The notes: generated by a model not told the origin, from the sequence alone. DNA of 41,434 bases from JBCCGE01 sp039029455 (GCA_039029455.1 JBCCGE010000023.1:1-41434), one strand, 5' to 3'; numbered from the stretch's first letter, positions 26,011 through 35,953 are shown. Translations and numbers: made by a program.

Positions 26011-26128
26011 AAACTGCTGAAGATCTTAAGTACTTTACAACAACAAATAATTCCGAATTCAATCCCTCGCGATAATACATTGAAGCTCTAAGAGCAGAGT
26101 TCATTCAAGTTTCGAGTAAAAACCAATC

Positions 26129-26143
26129 AGCCTTTCAGGCTGC
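26129..26143. repeat. Short hairpin after the crotonase gene
   Basis: CAGCCT-TTC-AGGCTG is a perfect 6-bp stem without a T run, so it is not a classical terminator. It lies in the 252-base gap between crotonase and the CHAT gene. Confidence 0.5.
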
Positions 26144-26206
26144 TCACAATCTGTCTCGATTTCACAATTCACTAATTTGGGTGAGGTTATATATTGAAAG
26201 CCTATC

Positions 26207-26212
26207 TATAAT
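26207..26212 (+). promoter_or_regulatory. Candidate -10 box for the CHAT operon
   Basis: A perfect TATAAT 51 bases before the CHAT ATG; only a weak -35 is present at the proper distance. The flanks are AT-rich. Confidence 0.35.
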
Positions 26213-26262
26213 GCTGATTAAGTAATAACCGACACACGAACACGTACTTCGTGCGAGACAAT

Positions 26263-28761
26263 ATGGATAGCAACAAAGAAAGAGTTCTGGCGCTCATGTC
26301 CGAGTCGCATCAGCTGAATCCAGATGCGGACAGCGGGCTGATAATCGAAAAGTGCGAGCAGGCATTAACTTATATCGACAAAGAAAAGAACCCTGCGATC
26401 TGGGGGGCGGTTCAGGCAGATTTCGCGAGGCAACTGTTTTCCGCTAAACCGAAAGTCTCGATGGCGCTCTTCGAAAATGCGTTAACTGTAACCGGTCCTG
26501 ATGACGAAAGCGGGCTGTATCCGTCGATATGCGAGAGTCTTGGTCAACTTTACTTCGAGCGATTCAAGACAGATCCCGAATATCTGGAACCGGCCATCAA
26601 ATATCTGGAAACAGGTTTTGAACAAGCCAACTATGTGGCACCAATGCTGGCGGAACTTTACGGTTCTCGCGTTCAGGGCGACCGCCTGTTTAACTGGACG
26701 CGCCGAATGGAGTGTCTGCAGTTGATTTTGAACGGACTGGATCCGGAAAAGGAGCCCGGGCAATGGGCAGAAATATGCAATCGAATCGGTTACGCATGGC
26801 GAGACCAGCCTAATGGTGATATCAATGAACAATTGCAAAACCGACTCGACTATCACCTAAAAGCACTCGATGCTTTGGGCGACAGCCAAACTTCTGAGTG
26901 GATGAATACGCATATTTCAATCAGTGAGGTCTATCGGTTTTTTCCTCCGCAGGACGGTGTCGATACACTGGCCCTCTCGCAGAAACATGCCCGCGAAGCT
27001 CTGGACGCATGCAACGCAGACACGTCCAGTGAAGACTATCGACTCGCCGTCCAGGCCGTCGTTCAGTCGACTGTATTCGAGAATGACCCGGGCAGCAGTG
27101 AAAAAAGAAAAGAGGCTCTTGAATTGCTCGACAAAGCCTGCGCTCGTCTGGACCCGGTGTTGCAGCCGGTTGCGACCGCAGATGTTGAACGCACTCGCGC
27201 ACTTGTCATACTGGAAGAGATTCAAAACGGCGATCTTACGAACCTGAAAACGCTGGTTGATTCAACAATACGGGCACGCAGTCTATTACAGGATATTAAC
27301 CCCGGTAGTCTGCTGGTGCTGTGCCGGTTGGAAGGGGAGGCTTTAATTGCCGCCGGCAGGTTTTCTGAGGCGACAAAACCCCTGCAAGAAGGTCTGGACA
27401 TCGGACAGCAGTATCTCACCGAATCGTCCAGCATCGATGGTCGTCTCGAGACCATTCATAACATCGGCGATATTTCTGGACTGCTGTGTCACTGCCTTCT
27501 GGAAGAAAACCGCATAGAAGCCGGGCTGATTGCGCTGGAACGTGGCAAAGGGTTGGTGTGGGGAGACCAGGAGGTTTCGAATGCTGACATTGTCAGTCTG
27601 GTGCCAGAGAATGGGGCACTTCTGTTTGGCTGTTTCGCTGCCGATCCGGGTTTCGTCATCGTAGTCTCAAGGCAAGGGGCGACTGCAGTTCGCCTCGACA
27701 ACTTTGCAAGAAAAGATGTGATGGAGCTGCAAAGGGGTCCAAATCCGGAAGAGGAACTCGGCGGCTGGTTGTACCGCTACTTTATGAGAAACAGCAGGCC
27801 CGACGAATGGGCGAACGGGTTTGACACCTATGGAAGAAAACTTTACGAATCACTCTGGCGCCCCGTTATCGAAGAGCTTAAGAATCACGGATTGGAAAAT
27901 GAGGCGGAGCTGGTCTGGTTTGCACATGGAGGCAGTGGCGCCCTTCCTGTACACACCGCCTGGTGCGAAGATGAGCATCAAAGAGAGTGGCTTCTCGACA
28001 TGTACAGTCTGCGGTTTGCGCCGTCGGTTAAATCACTGCTACAAAATTCCGAACCGCTGAATCTCAGTTCAGTATTGATCGTCAGCGATCCGGAAGACAA
28101 TTTAAAGACAGAAGAACTTGAAAATGTCTGGATTCAGTCCGCACTCACAGAAAGCCGCATCGAGATTCTCCGCGGACAGGATGCATCCAGACCATCTGTT
28201 ATGGAGAAATGGGGGCAGGTCGACGCTGTGCATGTTGCTGCACACGCGCAATTTGACACGTCGGATGTGTGGAACTCGAACATACGACTGACAAATGACG
28301 AACGGCTGACGACCGCAGATTTTTTCGACAGTCGTTTTTCCGGATTTCCAGCACTAGTCGTGTTGAGTGCTTGTGAGTCTGCTGTGGCTAAGGTCACCGC
28401 ACATGCAGACGAATTTTTGGGTTTTCCGGCTGCACTTCTGAGCGCAGGATCTCGATCCGTGCTGGCGACCATGTGGCCGATTGACGACCGTGTCAGCGCT
28501 TTGATCACCGGGCGCTTTTACACCAATCTTGCTTCTGGTGATTCGTGTGCTCGTGCATTGAGAAATGCGCAGAACTGGTTGCGTAACGCGACCGCAAAAG
28601 AGCTACGGAAAGAACTAATACCTCTGTTTTCGGTTCCGGATAGTCCTGCTGCCGCCGAAACTGCAAAGGAACTCTGGTTCAACTTAAAGAAAATCGACAA
28701 AGAGACAACGCCATTTTCAGCTCCCCACTACTGGGCAGCCTTTATCACTTTTGGACATTAA
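26263..28761 (+). CDS. TPR-CHAT protein (caspase-like protease domain)
   Basis: 832-residue protein. Residues ~1-420 are alpha-helical TPR-like repeats (IIEKCEQALTYI, AIKYLETGFEQA, ALELLDKACARL, ATKPLQEGLDIGQ). Residues ~440-832 form a CHAT domain (caspase HetF-associated with TPRs) with the predicted dyad His661 (VHVAAHAQFD) and Cys704 (VVLSACESA). The family ending ...AGSRSVLATMWPIDD and HYWAAFITFG is present. There is no signal peptide or TM helix, so it is cytoplasmic. The ATG at 26263 is preferred over a GTG at 26251. A single base separates its stop from the next gene, an alpha/beta hydrolase. TPR-CHAT proteins act as proteases in some immune or death systems (for example Csx29 in Craspase); that role here is inference. 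Confidence 0.9.
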   Translation: MDSNKERVLALMSESHQLNPDADSGLIIEKCEQALTYIDKEKNPAIWGAVQADFARQLFSAKPKVSMALFENALTVTGPDDESGLYPSICESLGQLYFERFKTDPEYLEPAIKYLETGFEQANYVAPMLAELYGSRVQGDRLFNWTRRMECLQLILNGLDPEKEPGQWAEICNRIGYAWRDQPNGDINEQLQNRLDYHLKALDALGDSQTSEWMNTHISISEVYRFFPPQDGVDTLALSQKHAREALDACNADTSSEDYRLAVQAVVQSTVFENDPGSSEKRKEALELLDKACARLDPVLQPVATADVERTRALVILEEIQNGDLTNLKTLVDSTIRARSLLQDINPGSLLVLCRLEGEALIAAGRFSEATKPLQEGLDIGQQYLTESSSIDGRLETIHNIGDISGLLCHCLLEENRIEAGLIALERGKGLVWGDQEVSNADIVSLVPENGALLFGCFAADPGFVIVVSRQGATAVRLDNFARKDVMELQRGPNPEEELGGWLYRYFMRNSRPDEWANGFDTYGRKLYESLWRPVIEELKNHGLENEAELVWFAHGGSGALPVHTAWCEDEHQREWLLDMYSLRFAPSVKSLLQNSEPLNLSSVLIVSDPEDNLKTEELENVWIQSALTESRIEILRGQDASRPSVMEKWGQVDAVHVAAHAQFDTSDVWNSNIRLTNDERLTTADFFDSRFSGFPALVVLSACESAVAKVTAHADEFLGFPAALLSAGSRSVLATMWPIDDRVSALITGRFYTNLASGDSCARALRNAQNWLRNATAKELRKELIPLFSVPDSPAAAETAKELWFNLKKIDKETTPFSAPHYWAAFITFGH

Positions 28762-28762
28762 A

Positions 28763-30112
28763 ATGAGCACACAAATGGAACAGCTATTTTTAATCGACGC
28801 GATGGCAAGCAACTGGCCCTTTATCCGGGATCTGATTCTTCAGGATGATCCGGCACTGGAAGCGGAGCTGAATGAATATATGAGTCGGATACAGTCGGCT
28901 GAGACCGCCTCTGAGAAAGACACTCACTTCAAGCTATTGCTTGAATTTCTTGAAGATACCGCAGCGTGCGATTTGGTCAAAAACCTAATTTCCCGTAACA
29001 GTGTCAGTGAGCTTTACGGGGAACGAGGTGCCGTTGTTGAAACACTTGAGGCAGTCACAGCCGAAAGTTCAGAAGATCTCAGCGCGCACGAAACCGAAGC
29101 CGCGAATAATCTGGCACGCGCAATGAATCTGTCGACCTCACCAACACCGGTACCGGTTTTCTTCGCAACCAATCGCGAAGCGAGTCGATCAGGCAGTAGT
29201 GAACTGACAGGATTCAATGGTAATCACAGTGGAAAACTGACTTTTGGTCAGGCGGTAGTCAATGTTCCGGTAGCTCATGAGATCGGGAAAGTTGAAAAAC
29301 CGAGATGGTGGTCGCTCGATAAAGGCAACGCGGAAAAATACATGACGCATCGCCTTGCAAATGAAATGTCCAGTGAAACTTTTCAAACCGAACTGGCTCA
29401 GACCATCGAGTCTGACACCGATCGCGACCTTCTCGTTTTTATGCATGGATACAATGTGTCTTTCGACGAAGCAGTTCTTCGGGCCGGTCAGATCGCTTAT
29501 GATCTGGATTTTGCGGGCACCGTCGTGCTGTTCAGCTGGCCATCAAAAGGCAGTCTGCTTGGATATTTTAGCGACGAATCTAACTCTATAGCTTCAGCTC
29601 GATATTTGTTCGATTTTCTGGCAATCCTAGATAACGGCCCGTGGAGAAGAGTACACGTTATTGCGCACAGCATGGGAAATCGCGTGTTGCTGTCTGCACT
29701 ATCTGGAAATCCCTCCGATACTTTGAAGCTTGGTCAGATTATTTTTGCAGCTGCAGATGTTTACGTGCAAACGTTTAACGCAGAGTTTCCAAAACTGGGC
29801 TCAGTAGGCCTGAGCAAAACGTCTTACGTGTCGGACAATGATCGGGCACTGTTTGCCTCAAGTCTGCTGCACAGTGGTCAAAGAGTCGGATATCCTGAGA
29901 ACAATATGGTGTACTGCACAAAAGGAATGGAAACCATCGACACCAGCCCTATCAACAACGGTCTGTCTATGTTCGGACTGAACCATAGTTACATCAGTGA
30001 TGATCGATCAGTAATCACCGATGTTGGATATCTGTTAGAGCACGGACACAAAGCTGATGACCGCAAAGGGCTAAGGCAGCTGCCGAATCAGCCCTACTGG
30101 ACATTTCGATAA
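28763..30112 (+). CDS. DUF900-type alpha/beta hydrolase coupled to the CHAT gene
   Basis: 449-residue protein. The N-terminal ~120 residues are acidic and helical, of unknown type (MEQLFLIDAMASNWPFIRDLI...). From ~130 it matches the DUF900 alpha/beta-hydrolase family. VPVFFATNREASR opens the domain. DLLVFMHGYNVSFDEAVLRAGQIAYDL is the oxyanion strand. VVLFSWPSKGSLLGYFSDESN and the nucleophile elbow VIAHSMGNRVLL (Ser303) follow. Late Asp and His (SPINNGLSMFGLNHSYISDD) could complete a triad. There is no signal peptide, while many DUF900 proteins are lipoproteins. The ATG at 28763 follows the CHAT stop by one base (TAAAATG). Likely a lipase/esterase-type effector or partner of the CHAT protein; substrate unknown. 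Confidence 0.87.
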   Translation: MSTQMEQLFLIDAMASNWPFIRDLILQDDPALEAELNEYMSRIQSAETASEKDTHFKLLLEFLEDTAACDLVKNLISRNSVSELYGERGAVVETLEAVTAESSEDLSAHETEAANNLARAMNLSTSPTPVPVFFATNREASRSGSSELTGFNGNHSGKLTFGQAVVNVPVAHEIGKVEKPRWWSLDKGNAEKYMTHRLANEMSSETFQTELAQTIESDTDRDLLVFMHGYNVSFDEAVLRAGQIAYDLDFAGTVVLFSWPSKGSLLGYFSDESNSIASARYLFDFLAILDNGPWRRVHVIAHSMGNRVLLSALSGNPSDTLKLGQIIFAAADVYVQTFNAEFPKLGSVGLSKTSYVSDNDRALFASSLLHSGQRVGYPENNMVYCTKGMETIDTSPINNGLSMFGLNHSYISDDRSVITDVGYLLEHGHKADDRKGLRQLPNQPYWTFR

Positions 30113-30161
30113 ACAGTTCAATGAATCATCTCAACTAGAAGCCAGCTGCTTTTTCGTTAAT

Positions 30162-31331
30162 TTATCTTCCAGTGACCCGTATCAATTGCCCTGAAGATGA
30201 GTCGGTGATCATCCACAGCGCACCGTCGGGTCCCGTGCGAATGTCCCGGATACGTCCAAACTCATTTTCGAAGTACTGTTCTTCCCGAACGACGCGTCCG
30301 TTCTGAATACTGAGTCGGGACAAATGTCGTCCGGCGAGAGCGCCAACCATAAGCGAGCCGTTCCACTCGGGAATAAGCGGGTTGTCGTGCACATAAAACT
30401 CGAGACCCGAAGGGGCAATGGACGGGTCCCAGTAGTACACTGGCTGCTCGTAACCGGGCGCTGCAGCTCCTTCTGGAAATCCGGCACCTGAGTACTTTGT
30501 GCCGTAAGAGATTATCGGCCAGCCGAAGTTCAGACCCGCCTTTGGACGATTCACCTCGTCGCCGCCGGCATCACCGTGCGACAGTGTCCAGTATTCTCCC
30601 GTAAGCGGGTGCACCGCCGCACCCTGTGGGTTTCGATGTCCAATAGACCATATTTCAGGTAGGCCCTCTTTTCCATCCGCAAATGGATTGTCCACGGGCG
30701 CGGAGCCGTCTCGATTGATGCGGATCACAGAACCGGCATGATCGAACGGATCCTGTGCCCGCATCGGATCCCCTCGATCCCCCAGTGTTACAAGAAGTGT
30801 TTTGTCGCTGGAAAAGCGCAGACGCGAGCCAAAATGTCGCCCGCCACTGCTTTTGATATTCGAAGAAAATATGGTCTCCAGATTATCAAGACGATTGGCT
30901 TCCAGATTCAGCCGCGCACGCGCCACCGCGGTTCCGTAACCGGAACCATCGTCCACGGCATAGGTAAAAAACACCTGTCGGGTCTTGTCAAAATCCGGGT
31001 CCAGAACAATATCCAGCAGCCCGCCCTGATTAATATCCGCAACATCGGGCACACCCGCGAGTGGCTCAGACACCGCACCATCTGCAATCCGCCTCAAACT
31101 CCCGGGGCGCTCGGTAACCAAAATGGAATCATCCGGCAGAAAAACAAAACCCCACGGTCGATCAAGCCCCTCAACAACGACTTCCGTTGAAACCTCAACA
31201 GACTGAGGTTGAAGCTGGCAGCATCGACTTTGATCAATAATCACCGCCTGATCCGGAACCAATGTGGCCGTGCATCCGGACATCAACACTCCAATGATAA
31301 ACGCAAAAACAAGATAAAATCGTTTTTTCAT
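30162..31331 (-). CDS. PQQ-type aldose sugar dehydrogenase lipoprotein (GSDH family)
   Basis: 389-residue six-bladed beta-propeller of the glucose/sorbosone dehydrogenase family, like the soluble aldose dehydrogenase YliI. The ATG at 31331 begins a lipoprotein signal with lipobox LMSGC (Cys20), and GGAGG lies about 10 nt upstream. Family motifs: LDRPWGFVFLPDDSILVTERPG, NQGGLLDIVLDPDF, GGRHFGSRLRFSSDKTLLVTLGDRGD, IWSIGHRNPQG (conserved catalytic/PQQ His region), HGDAGGDEVN, LNFGWPIISYG, and GRIRDIRTGPDGALWMITD. Expected role is periplasmic oxidation of aldoses with PQQ, electrons passing to the respiratory chain. It is convergent with the hydrolase gene. No PQQ synthesis genes are in the window. 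Confidence 0.92.
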   Translation of the reverse strand: MKKRFYLVFAFIIGVLMSGCTATLVPDQAVIIDQSRCCQLQPQSVEVSTEVVVEGLDRPWGFVFLPDDSILVTERPGSLRRIADGAVSEPLAGVPDVADINQGGLLDIVLDPDFDKTRQVFFTYAVDDGSGYGTAVARARLNLEANRLDNLETIFSSNIKSSGGRHFGSRLRFSSDKTLLVTLGDRGDPMRAQDPFDHAGSVIRINRDGSAPVDNPFADGKEGLPEIWSIGHRNPQGAAVHPLTGEYWTLSHGDAGGDEVNRPKAGLNFGWPIISYGTKYSGAGFPEGAAAPGYEQPVYYWDPSIAPSGLEFYVHDNPLIPEWNGSLMVGALAGRHLSRLSIQNGRVVREEQYFENEFGRIRDIRTGPDGALWMITDSSSGQLIRVTGR

Positions 31332-31778
31332 GTTCTTGATGCCTCCATTCCCACATCCGTTAGATGTAGAAGCTACACATCTTTTGAGCAAGACGACCAA
31401 CATTTTTACCGCCATCAGTAAATCACTAAGAAAACCAGAAAAAACTACACATATTCAGTGCCTATTTGTACTGTCGTTTAAATAATCTCGCTGTCAGACT
31501 GTGATGACAATAGATTTTTCACTATCCCATTGCTAATTTTTGCTTACACTCTAATAGACTCTTAAGGCACTCTAAACCATACACATCGATCAGAGAATAA
31601 GTGACATATTTTGGTTATTGCTGATTCGACTTTTTAGATCGATCGCAACTGAGAATCTGAGATGGCTGTAACTTCGCTCTGATCCGGATGATACTTTCTG
31701 TAATCTAATTCACACTTCCAATAAACGAACCACAACTTAAAACATTACTAATTCGCTTTTTTTGGCAGGCTACTACTC
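31332..31778. other. AT-rich intergenic region upstream of the aldose dehydrogenase
   Basis: 447 bases without a credible gene. It holds the dehydrogenase leader; a perfect short palindrome TGTAG-AAG-CTACA (31365-31377) lies 34 bases from its start and may be an operator or hairpin. No convincing terminator for the repeat-protein gene that ends at 31779 was found. Confidence 0.65.
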
Positions 31779-34700
31779 CTATCCCTCTGTTTGACTGCCC
31801 TCTTCCTCTCGGATGCTAAATGGACCATTAACTCTCATCCACTCCTCGGAACTTGATCTTTCAACATCTGTTACATCCTTTAACCACTCCGAATCTGCAT
31901 CCATGTAGCTAGCAATCCCAATAGCTCTGAGCCTATCGTCTGAATTCCTTGAGTACTTTGCTTCAAATGAATATGCCCACGAATGTATTGGATGAATAAC
32001 CTGATAGTCTTTCATCCACTTCAACGCCATTTCTACAAATTCCTGATCTCCAGTTTGCTCGTAAATCCACTCCGACATCAGCGCAAGTAGATACCAGCTA
32101 TAGACGGCGCGTTCTTCGGTATACGGAACTCGAAACAAGGCCTCCTTTAGTTGTTTTTTTGATAAGGACAAATCGCCACCTTCAACAGCCAAAATCGCCC
32201 TACTCAAACTGCACTCAAACGTTTCACAGCCCCAATCTTTCTGCACACTTTCTATAAACTTACTCATAGCTGCAGCTTTACCGGTCTTTGAGGCAACTAA
32301 TGTGATAAGTGGAATGACCTCTGTTTGAAGCGTGCTGCTCCTTTTTTCGACCTCATAAAACAGCACGTACTTTATAAATTTCTCTAATGCAGCATCATAC
32401 TTATCATTTTGAATATCACTGATGGCCTGAATGAATATTTCGTATTTGTCGCTCACCTCTCGGTTATGGATATTTATACACGCGATATATTCTTCTGAAC
32501 ATGGCACATACTCTTCTTCCATAAGCTTCGCTCCTTCGTATTTATTCGAGATTAGTTGCTCACGAATATCTGGTGCCAAAGCGATGATCAATGAGTCTTT
32601 TCTTATCTTTCGATGAGTGATACCGTCTTTATACTTGTGAAACCTTGAAAAGATTTTATCTGTTTGCTGCAATACCGCATCGTCAACTCTCCTGTCTGTG
32701 AATACGTGCATTATTATATAACGCTTCGCTCTGTCTACCAAAGTTTCATGAACTTCTACGTGTGACAGTAGATCGTCTACTATTTGATCAAGGTTCGAAC
32801 CACGCACTCGATTTCCAATCAGGTATGCAGACCAGATATTAGGATCATTCGATTTGGACGAGAGATCATAAAACGTAGCGTCTGCATCCTGACTAAAACC
32901 AAACAAGTGCAAATACGACAAAAAGTCCCGATACCTATAGAAACTGCTGTAACGAGAAGCTGCTCTTTGTGCGTAGCGTGCTGCGTTTAAGTAATCTCCC
33001 TCAAGTTGAGCCAATCTTTGCGCGCTTGTAATCGAAGCATGCGAACCGGTTTCGAGATTGGCCGAAATTTCGTACAGTGGTCTTGCGAGTTCATACTCTC
33101 CCTTCCAGTAAAACTCACTACCCGAAACGTACGCCTGATTAGATAGCCTCACACGATCCTTTACAGCCCCGCCACTGAAACCTGGAAATCGCATATATGT
33201 CTCTGCTGCTTTATCGTACTCCCCCCTTCTCAAGTACTTGCTAGCCAATAGCTCAACCAAGTCCCATGATTTGTCTCCACTGTTAATTGCCCGTTCCATA
33301 TAACTTAACGCTTCGTCAATTCCTTCATTTTTCTCCAGCACCTGCGAAAGATATCTGTGTTTTTCCGGATGTCCATCAAAACGAGATTTGATTTCCTCTA
33401 AGATGGCATCTGGATCATCATCCTCGCCGGGTCGACGATGTGCTCTTCTAATGAGCCGGAAGTCATAGTTTGTGTACTGATAGTCTTTGACACCATTGTA
33501 GGAACGCAAAACTTTTATATTTGTTGGCCAATCTCCCAATACATCACTAATCTTGTCCATGAGTTGTCTTTCAGGCTTGTATTCCTGCCTGTAGTTGCGA
33601 TGGTGGTCCCATATGAGATCTCTGGAGAGCATTCTATCTTCGTCCGTTATTCCACCCGTATTAGCAGACAAAGATGCGAACTCGTAAAGCTTCTTCAAGA
33701 GGTTTGGACGAGTCGTAGGGCTCGCTCTTTCTATTTCCAATGCAAGTAATTGAGACCGGATTCGCAAATAGGTCCGATGCCCATCTAGCAATGATTCTGC
33801 CCAAACAAGCATCCTATTGGAAGATTCAATGTGGGCTTGCTGATTAACTCTTTTGTCGAGCTGTCGCAAAACATTGGATATACCCAACGTCCGGTAAAAC
33901 CGGATGATATCCAAGCGAGACAAAGTCGCATCGCTAAGGCTGCAGCACCACTCTCCACTTCCATTTTTTACTAGTCTGTTGATCGCTGAGTCAAAGGCAA
34001 TATCGCTTTCATCATATTCTCCTTGGACAAATTCTGCGCTTTGTTTTTGTTCCATCACTTTTTGATAAACCTCATCAAAAAGTGGAAACAAACCCTCAAT
34101 CGCATAGAAATATTCGAAATTTTGTCTTGTTGACCACTTGTCGTTGTCTTCAGACGCGTAATGAATCATCTCCCGCCAATTCTCATTGACCCACTCGAGG
34201 GGGTCTATATCCGCAACTATTTCGTATCGATCTGCTAAACGGCTTTTTTCGATATAGGAAAATGCACGAAAAACTCCTGGCTGTAATTCTGAGACGATTC
34301 TTTCTAATTCATAATAGTTGCCATCGAGAAACGCTTTAATAGCCTGAGCTTCGATTGATGAGTTATTGGATATGATAGAAACAGCCTCTGGACGTCGGTA
34401 TAAATAGAAAAGCGCTCTCGCCTTTAAGACGTCGTACAACGGTAACGATTCAGACACCTTGTTCAATGCAACAAGAGAACGTTCAAAGAATCTTCTTCTC
34501 TCTGATGCGCTTATTTCAGGGGTTAGTAATCCCAGTATCTGAAAATTTAGTGCTGTTTGAGCTGGATTGCTTTTAAGCTCCATCTCCTGAAGTGACTTGG
34601 GGAAATCCGTTTTCAGCTCATTTGTTAGTTCACTGTCAAATTCCTTAATTTGAAAAATTTTTGCGGCAATTTCGGCAGACGGTATTGCAGAAACAGTCAT

Positions 34701-35348
34701 TAGTGATTTGTCTGATTTGGGTTTTTCGATTTGCACCGCTCCAACCCTAATAATCCGATCGTCACTGTGCAGAACAGCTGCAAGATCTAGTTTTTCTTTG
34801 TTGCTCCGACTTTCGCGAACGTACAATGACAATACGTTCTGGGCGCCGTATTGCCTTTCTATTTCTACCACATCTATATCGCCAAATCTAAAAAGCTGAT
34901 CCCCGACGACCCGATGAAACAGCTCGACTGGCATAACCGAATTGGATGTTCCAGCTGCAATCTTTTCCGCGACAATACGAGAGATTGTTAGTCGTGCGGT
35001 TTTGTCAAGGCTAATTATCGACTGCTGAACCGGTACCACTATCAAGTCAAATTTCTTGTGACCTAGTGCTGATCGAATCAGTCTCGCTTCGTTTTCTGAC
35101 CAAAACAAGCTTTTGCTGTCGTCTGGAAGCGAATCCCACTTCCCCCCTCTTTGCAGTTCGCCATAAAACTCTTTCCGAAATTCAACCAGAGTTCTCGAAT
35201 CAACTATCTTATCGTGATTGGTACCGAGTCGAAATTCACCTCCCGATTCATAATCATCGCTTCCAATAGTATTTTCCAGTGAGCCAAACAGAACAAATGC
35301 ACATAGACACAATCTGAATAAACCCTTATCAAGTAACCCATTTTTCAT
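31779..35348 (-). CDS. Large exported TPR-like repeat protein, function unknown
   Basis: 1189 residues from the ATG at 35348, which begins a signal-peptide-like stretch (MKNGLLDKGLFRLCLCAFVLFGSLENTIG). The frame opens earlier, with starts at 35414 (GTG), 35399 and 35387 (ATG), so the start is uncertain. Residues ~80-230 resemble the alpha/beta N-terminal domain of TolB-like proteins (DLIVVPVQQSIIS...ISRIVAEKIA...VVEIERQYGAQNVLSLYV), a weak similarity. The rest is helical with scattered TPR-like pairs (AETYMRFPGF, YELARPLYEISANLE, GDYLNAARYAQRAASRY, DKYDAALEKFIKYVLFY). There is no enzyme motif. It is distinctly AT-richer than its neighbours with different codon use, suggesting acquisition. Not recognised; probably a periplasmic scaffold. 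Confidence 0.75.
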   Translation of the reverse strand: MKNGLLDKGLFRLCLCAFVLFGSLENTIGSDDYESGGEFRLGTNHDKIVDSRTLVEFRKEFYGELQRGGKWDSLPDDSKSLFWSENEARLIRSALGHKKFDLIVVPVQQSIISLDKTARLTISRIVAEKIAAGTSNSVMPVELFHRVVGDQLFRFGDIDVVEIERQYGAQNVLSLYVRESRSNKEKLDLAAVLHSDDRIIRVGAVQIEKPKSDKSLMTVSAIPSAEIAAKIFQIKEFDSELTNELKTDFPKSLQEMELKSNPAQTALNFQILGLLTPEISASERRRFFERSLVALNKVSESLPLYDVLKARALFYLYRRPEAVSIISNNSSIEAQAIKAFLDGNYYELERIVSELQPGVFRAFSYIEKSRLADRYEIVADIDPLEWVNENWREMIHYASEDNDKWSTRQNFEYFYAIEGLFPLFDEVYQKVMEQKQSAEFVQGEYDESDIAFDSAINRLVKNGSGEWCCSLSDATLSRLDIIRFYRTLGISNVLRQLDKRVNQQAHIESSNRMLVWAESLLDGHRTYLRIRSQLLALEIERASPTTRPNLLKKLYEFASLSANTGGITDEDRMLSRDLIWDHHRNYRQEYKPERQLMDKISDVLGDWPTNIKVLRSYNGVKDYQYTNYDFRLIRRAHRRPGEDDDPDAILEEIKSRFDGHPEKHRYLSQVLEKNEGIDEALSYMERAINSGDKSWDLVELLASKYLRRGEYDKAAETYMRFPGFSGGAVKDRVRLSNQAYVSGSEFYWKGEYELARPLYEISANLETGSHASITSAQRLAQLEGDYLNAARYAQRAASRYSSFYRYRDFLSYLHLFGFSQDADATFYDLSSKSNDPNIWSAYLIGNRVRGSNLDQIVDDLLSHVEVHETLVDRAKRYIIMHVFTDRRVDDAVLQQTDKIFSRFHKYKDGITHRKIRKDSLIIALAPDIREQLISNKYEGAKLMEEEYVPCSEEYIACINIHNREVSDKYEIFIQAISDIQNDKYDAALEKFIKYVLFYEVEKRSSTLQTEVIPLITLVASKTGKAAAMSKFIESVQKDWGCETFECSLSRAILAVEGGDLSLSKKQLKEALFRVPYTEERAVYSWYLLALMSEWIYEQTGDQEFVEMALKWMKDYQVIHPIHSWAYSFEAKYSRNSDDRLRAIGIASYMDADSEWLKDVTDVERSSSEEWMRVNGPFSIREEEGSQTEG

Positions 35349-35414
35349 TTCTATATTCAACAATTTTATTTTTCCTGTTTTCTCCATCCACCCTATCATC
35401 CTATGTCTATACAC

Positions 35415-35953
35415 TCTCGAGGTTCATAGCAGAGAATCTTTGCAAAATCACAACTTAGCCACGACTGTACCTATTTCGCAAAAAAAATCTACCTACTGCT
35501 TAAGCACAATACTCTAATAGTGTTGGCATGAACTCAACACTGGTTTCACACCGCCACATTCTTATTGGGGCTTCAGAAGCCGTAGACAACGACTTGGGTA
35601 GCAGATTGCCGAGTCAGGCAGGAATCACATCGGGATCCCGGAATTCACTTTAGATCCACTGCTTCTGTCGCTTATCAACAATGGTAATTCCTGACCCGAT
35701 TTTTGGAATCAGTCTGGCATTGGACAAAGGTAATCGCGCGACCATTTGCAACTGACAGGGAATTGGAGATTTGACAGGAACGACTCGAGTTTTAAGACTC
35801 GAATAATTAGTGCGTTTACGAGATTGCCGCGCCTTCGTATCGCACTGATAGCCTATTGATGAAAGGACGTTGCCTAAAGATTTTTAGGTATTAGCGATCC
35901 GTTAAAATGGCATATGCCGCTTTCATTAGCGTTTGCAATCGTCTATGCCTGAA
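35415..35953. other. Long intergenic region between the repeat protein and the hydroxyacid dehydrogenase
   Basis: About 540 bases without a gene. It holds two small inverted repeats, GTGTTG/CAACAC (35520-35525, 35535-35540) and TCGAGT/ACTCGA (35785-35790, 35797-35802), neither followed by a T run. No tRNA, IS end or integrase remnant was seen. The promoter of the repeat protein should lie at its left end. Confidence 0.6.

Noticed and set aside
30113..30161. Terminator between the hydrolase and aldose dehydrogenase genes
   Set aside because: There is a T-rich stretch after AGAAGC...GCTTTTT but the stem is only 4-5 bp with a G-T pair; too weak to call.
31332..35953. Mobile element or genomic island with ends
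   Set aside because: The composition differs, but no integrase, transposase, tRNA gene or flanking direct repeats could be found, so only foreign composition is noted.
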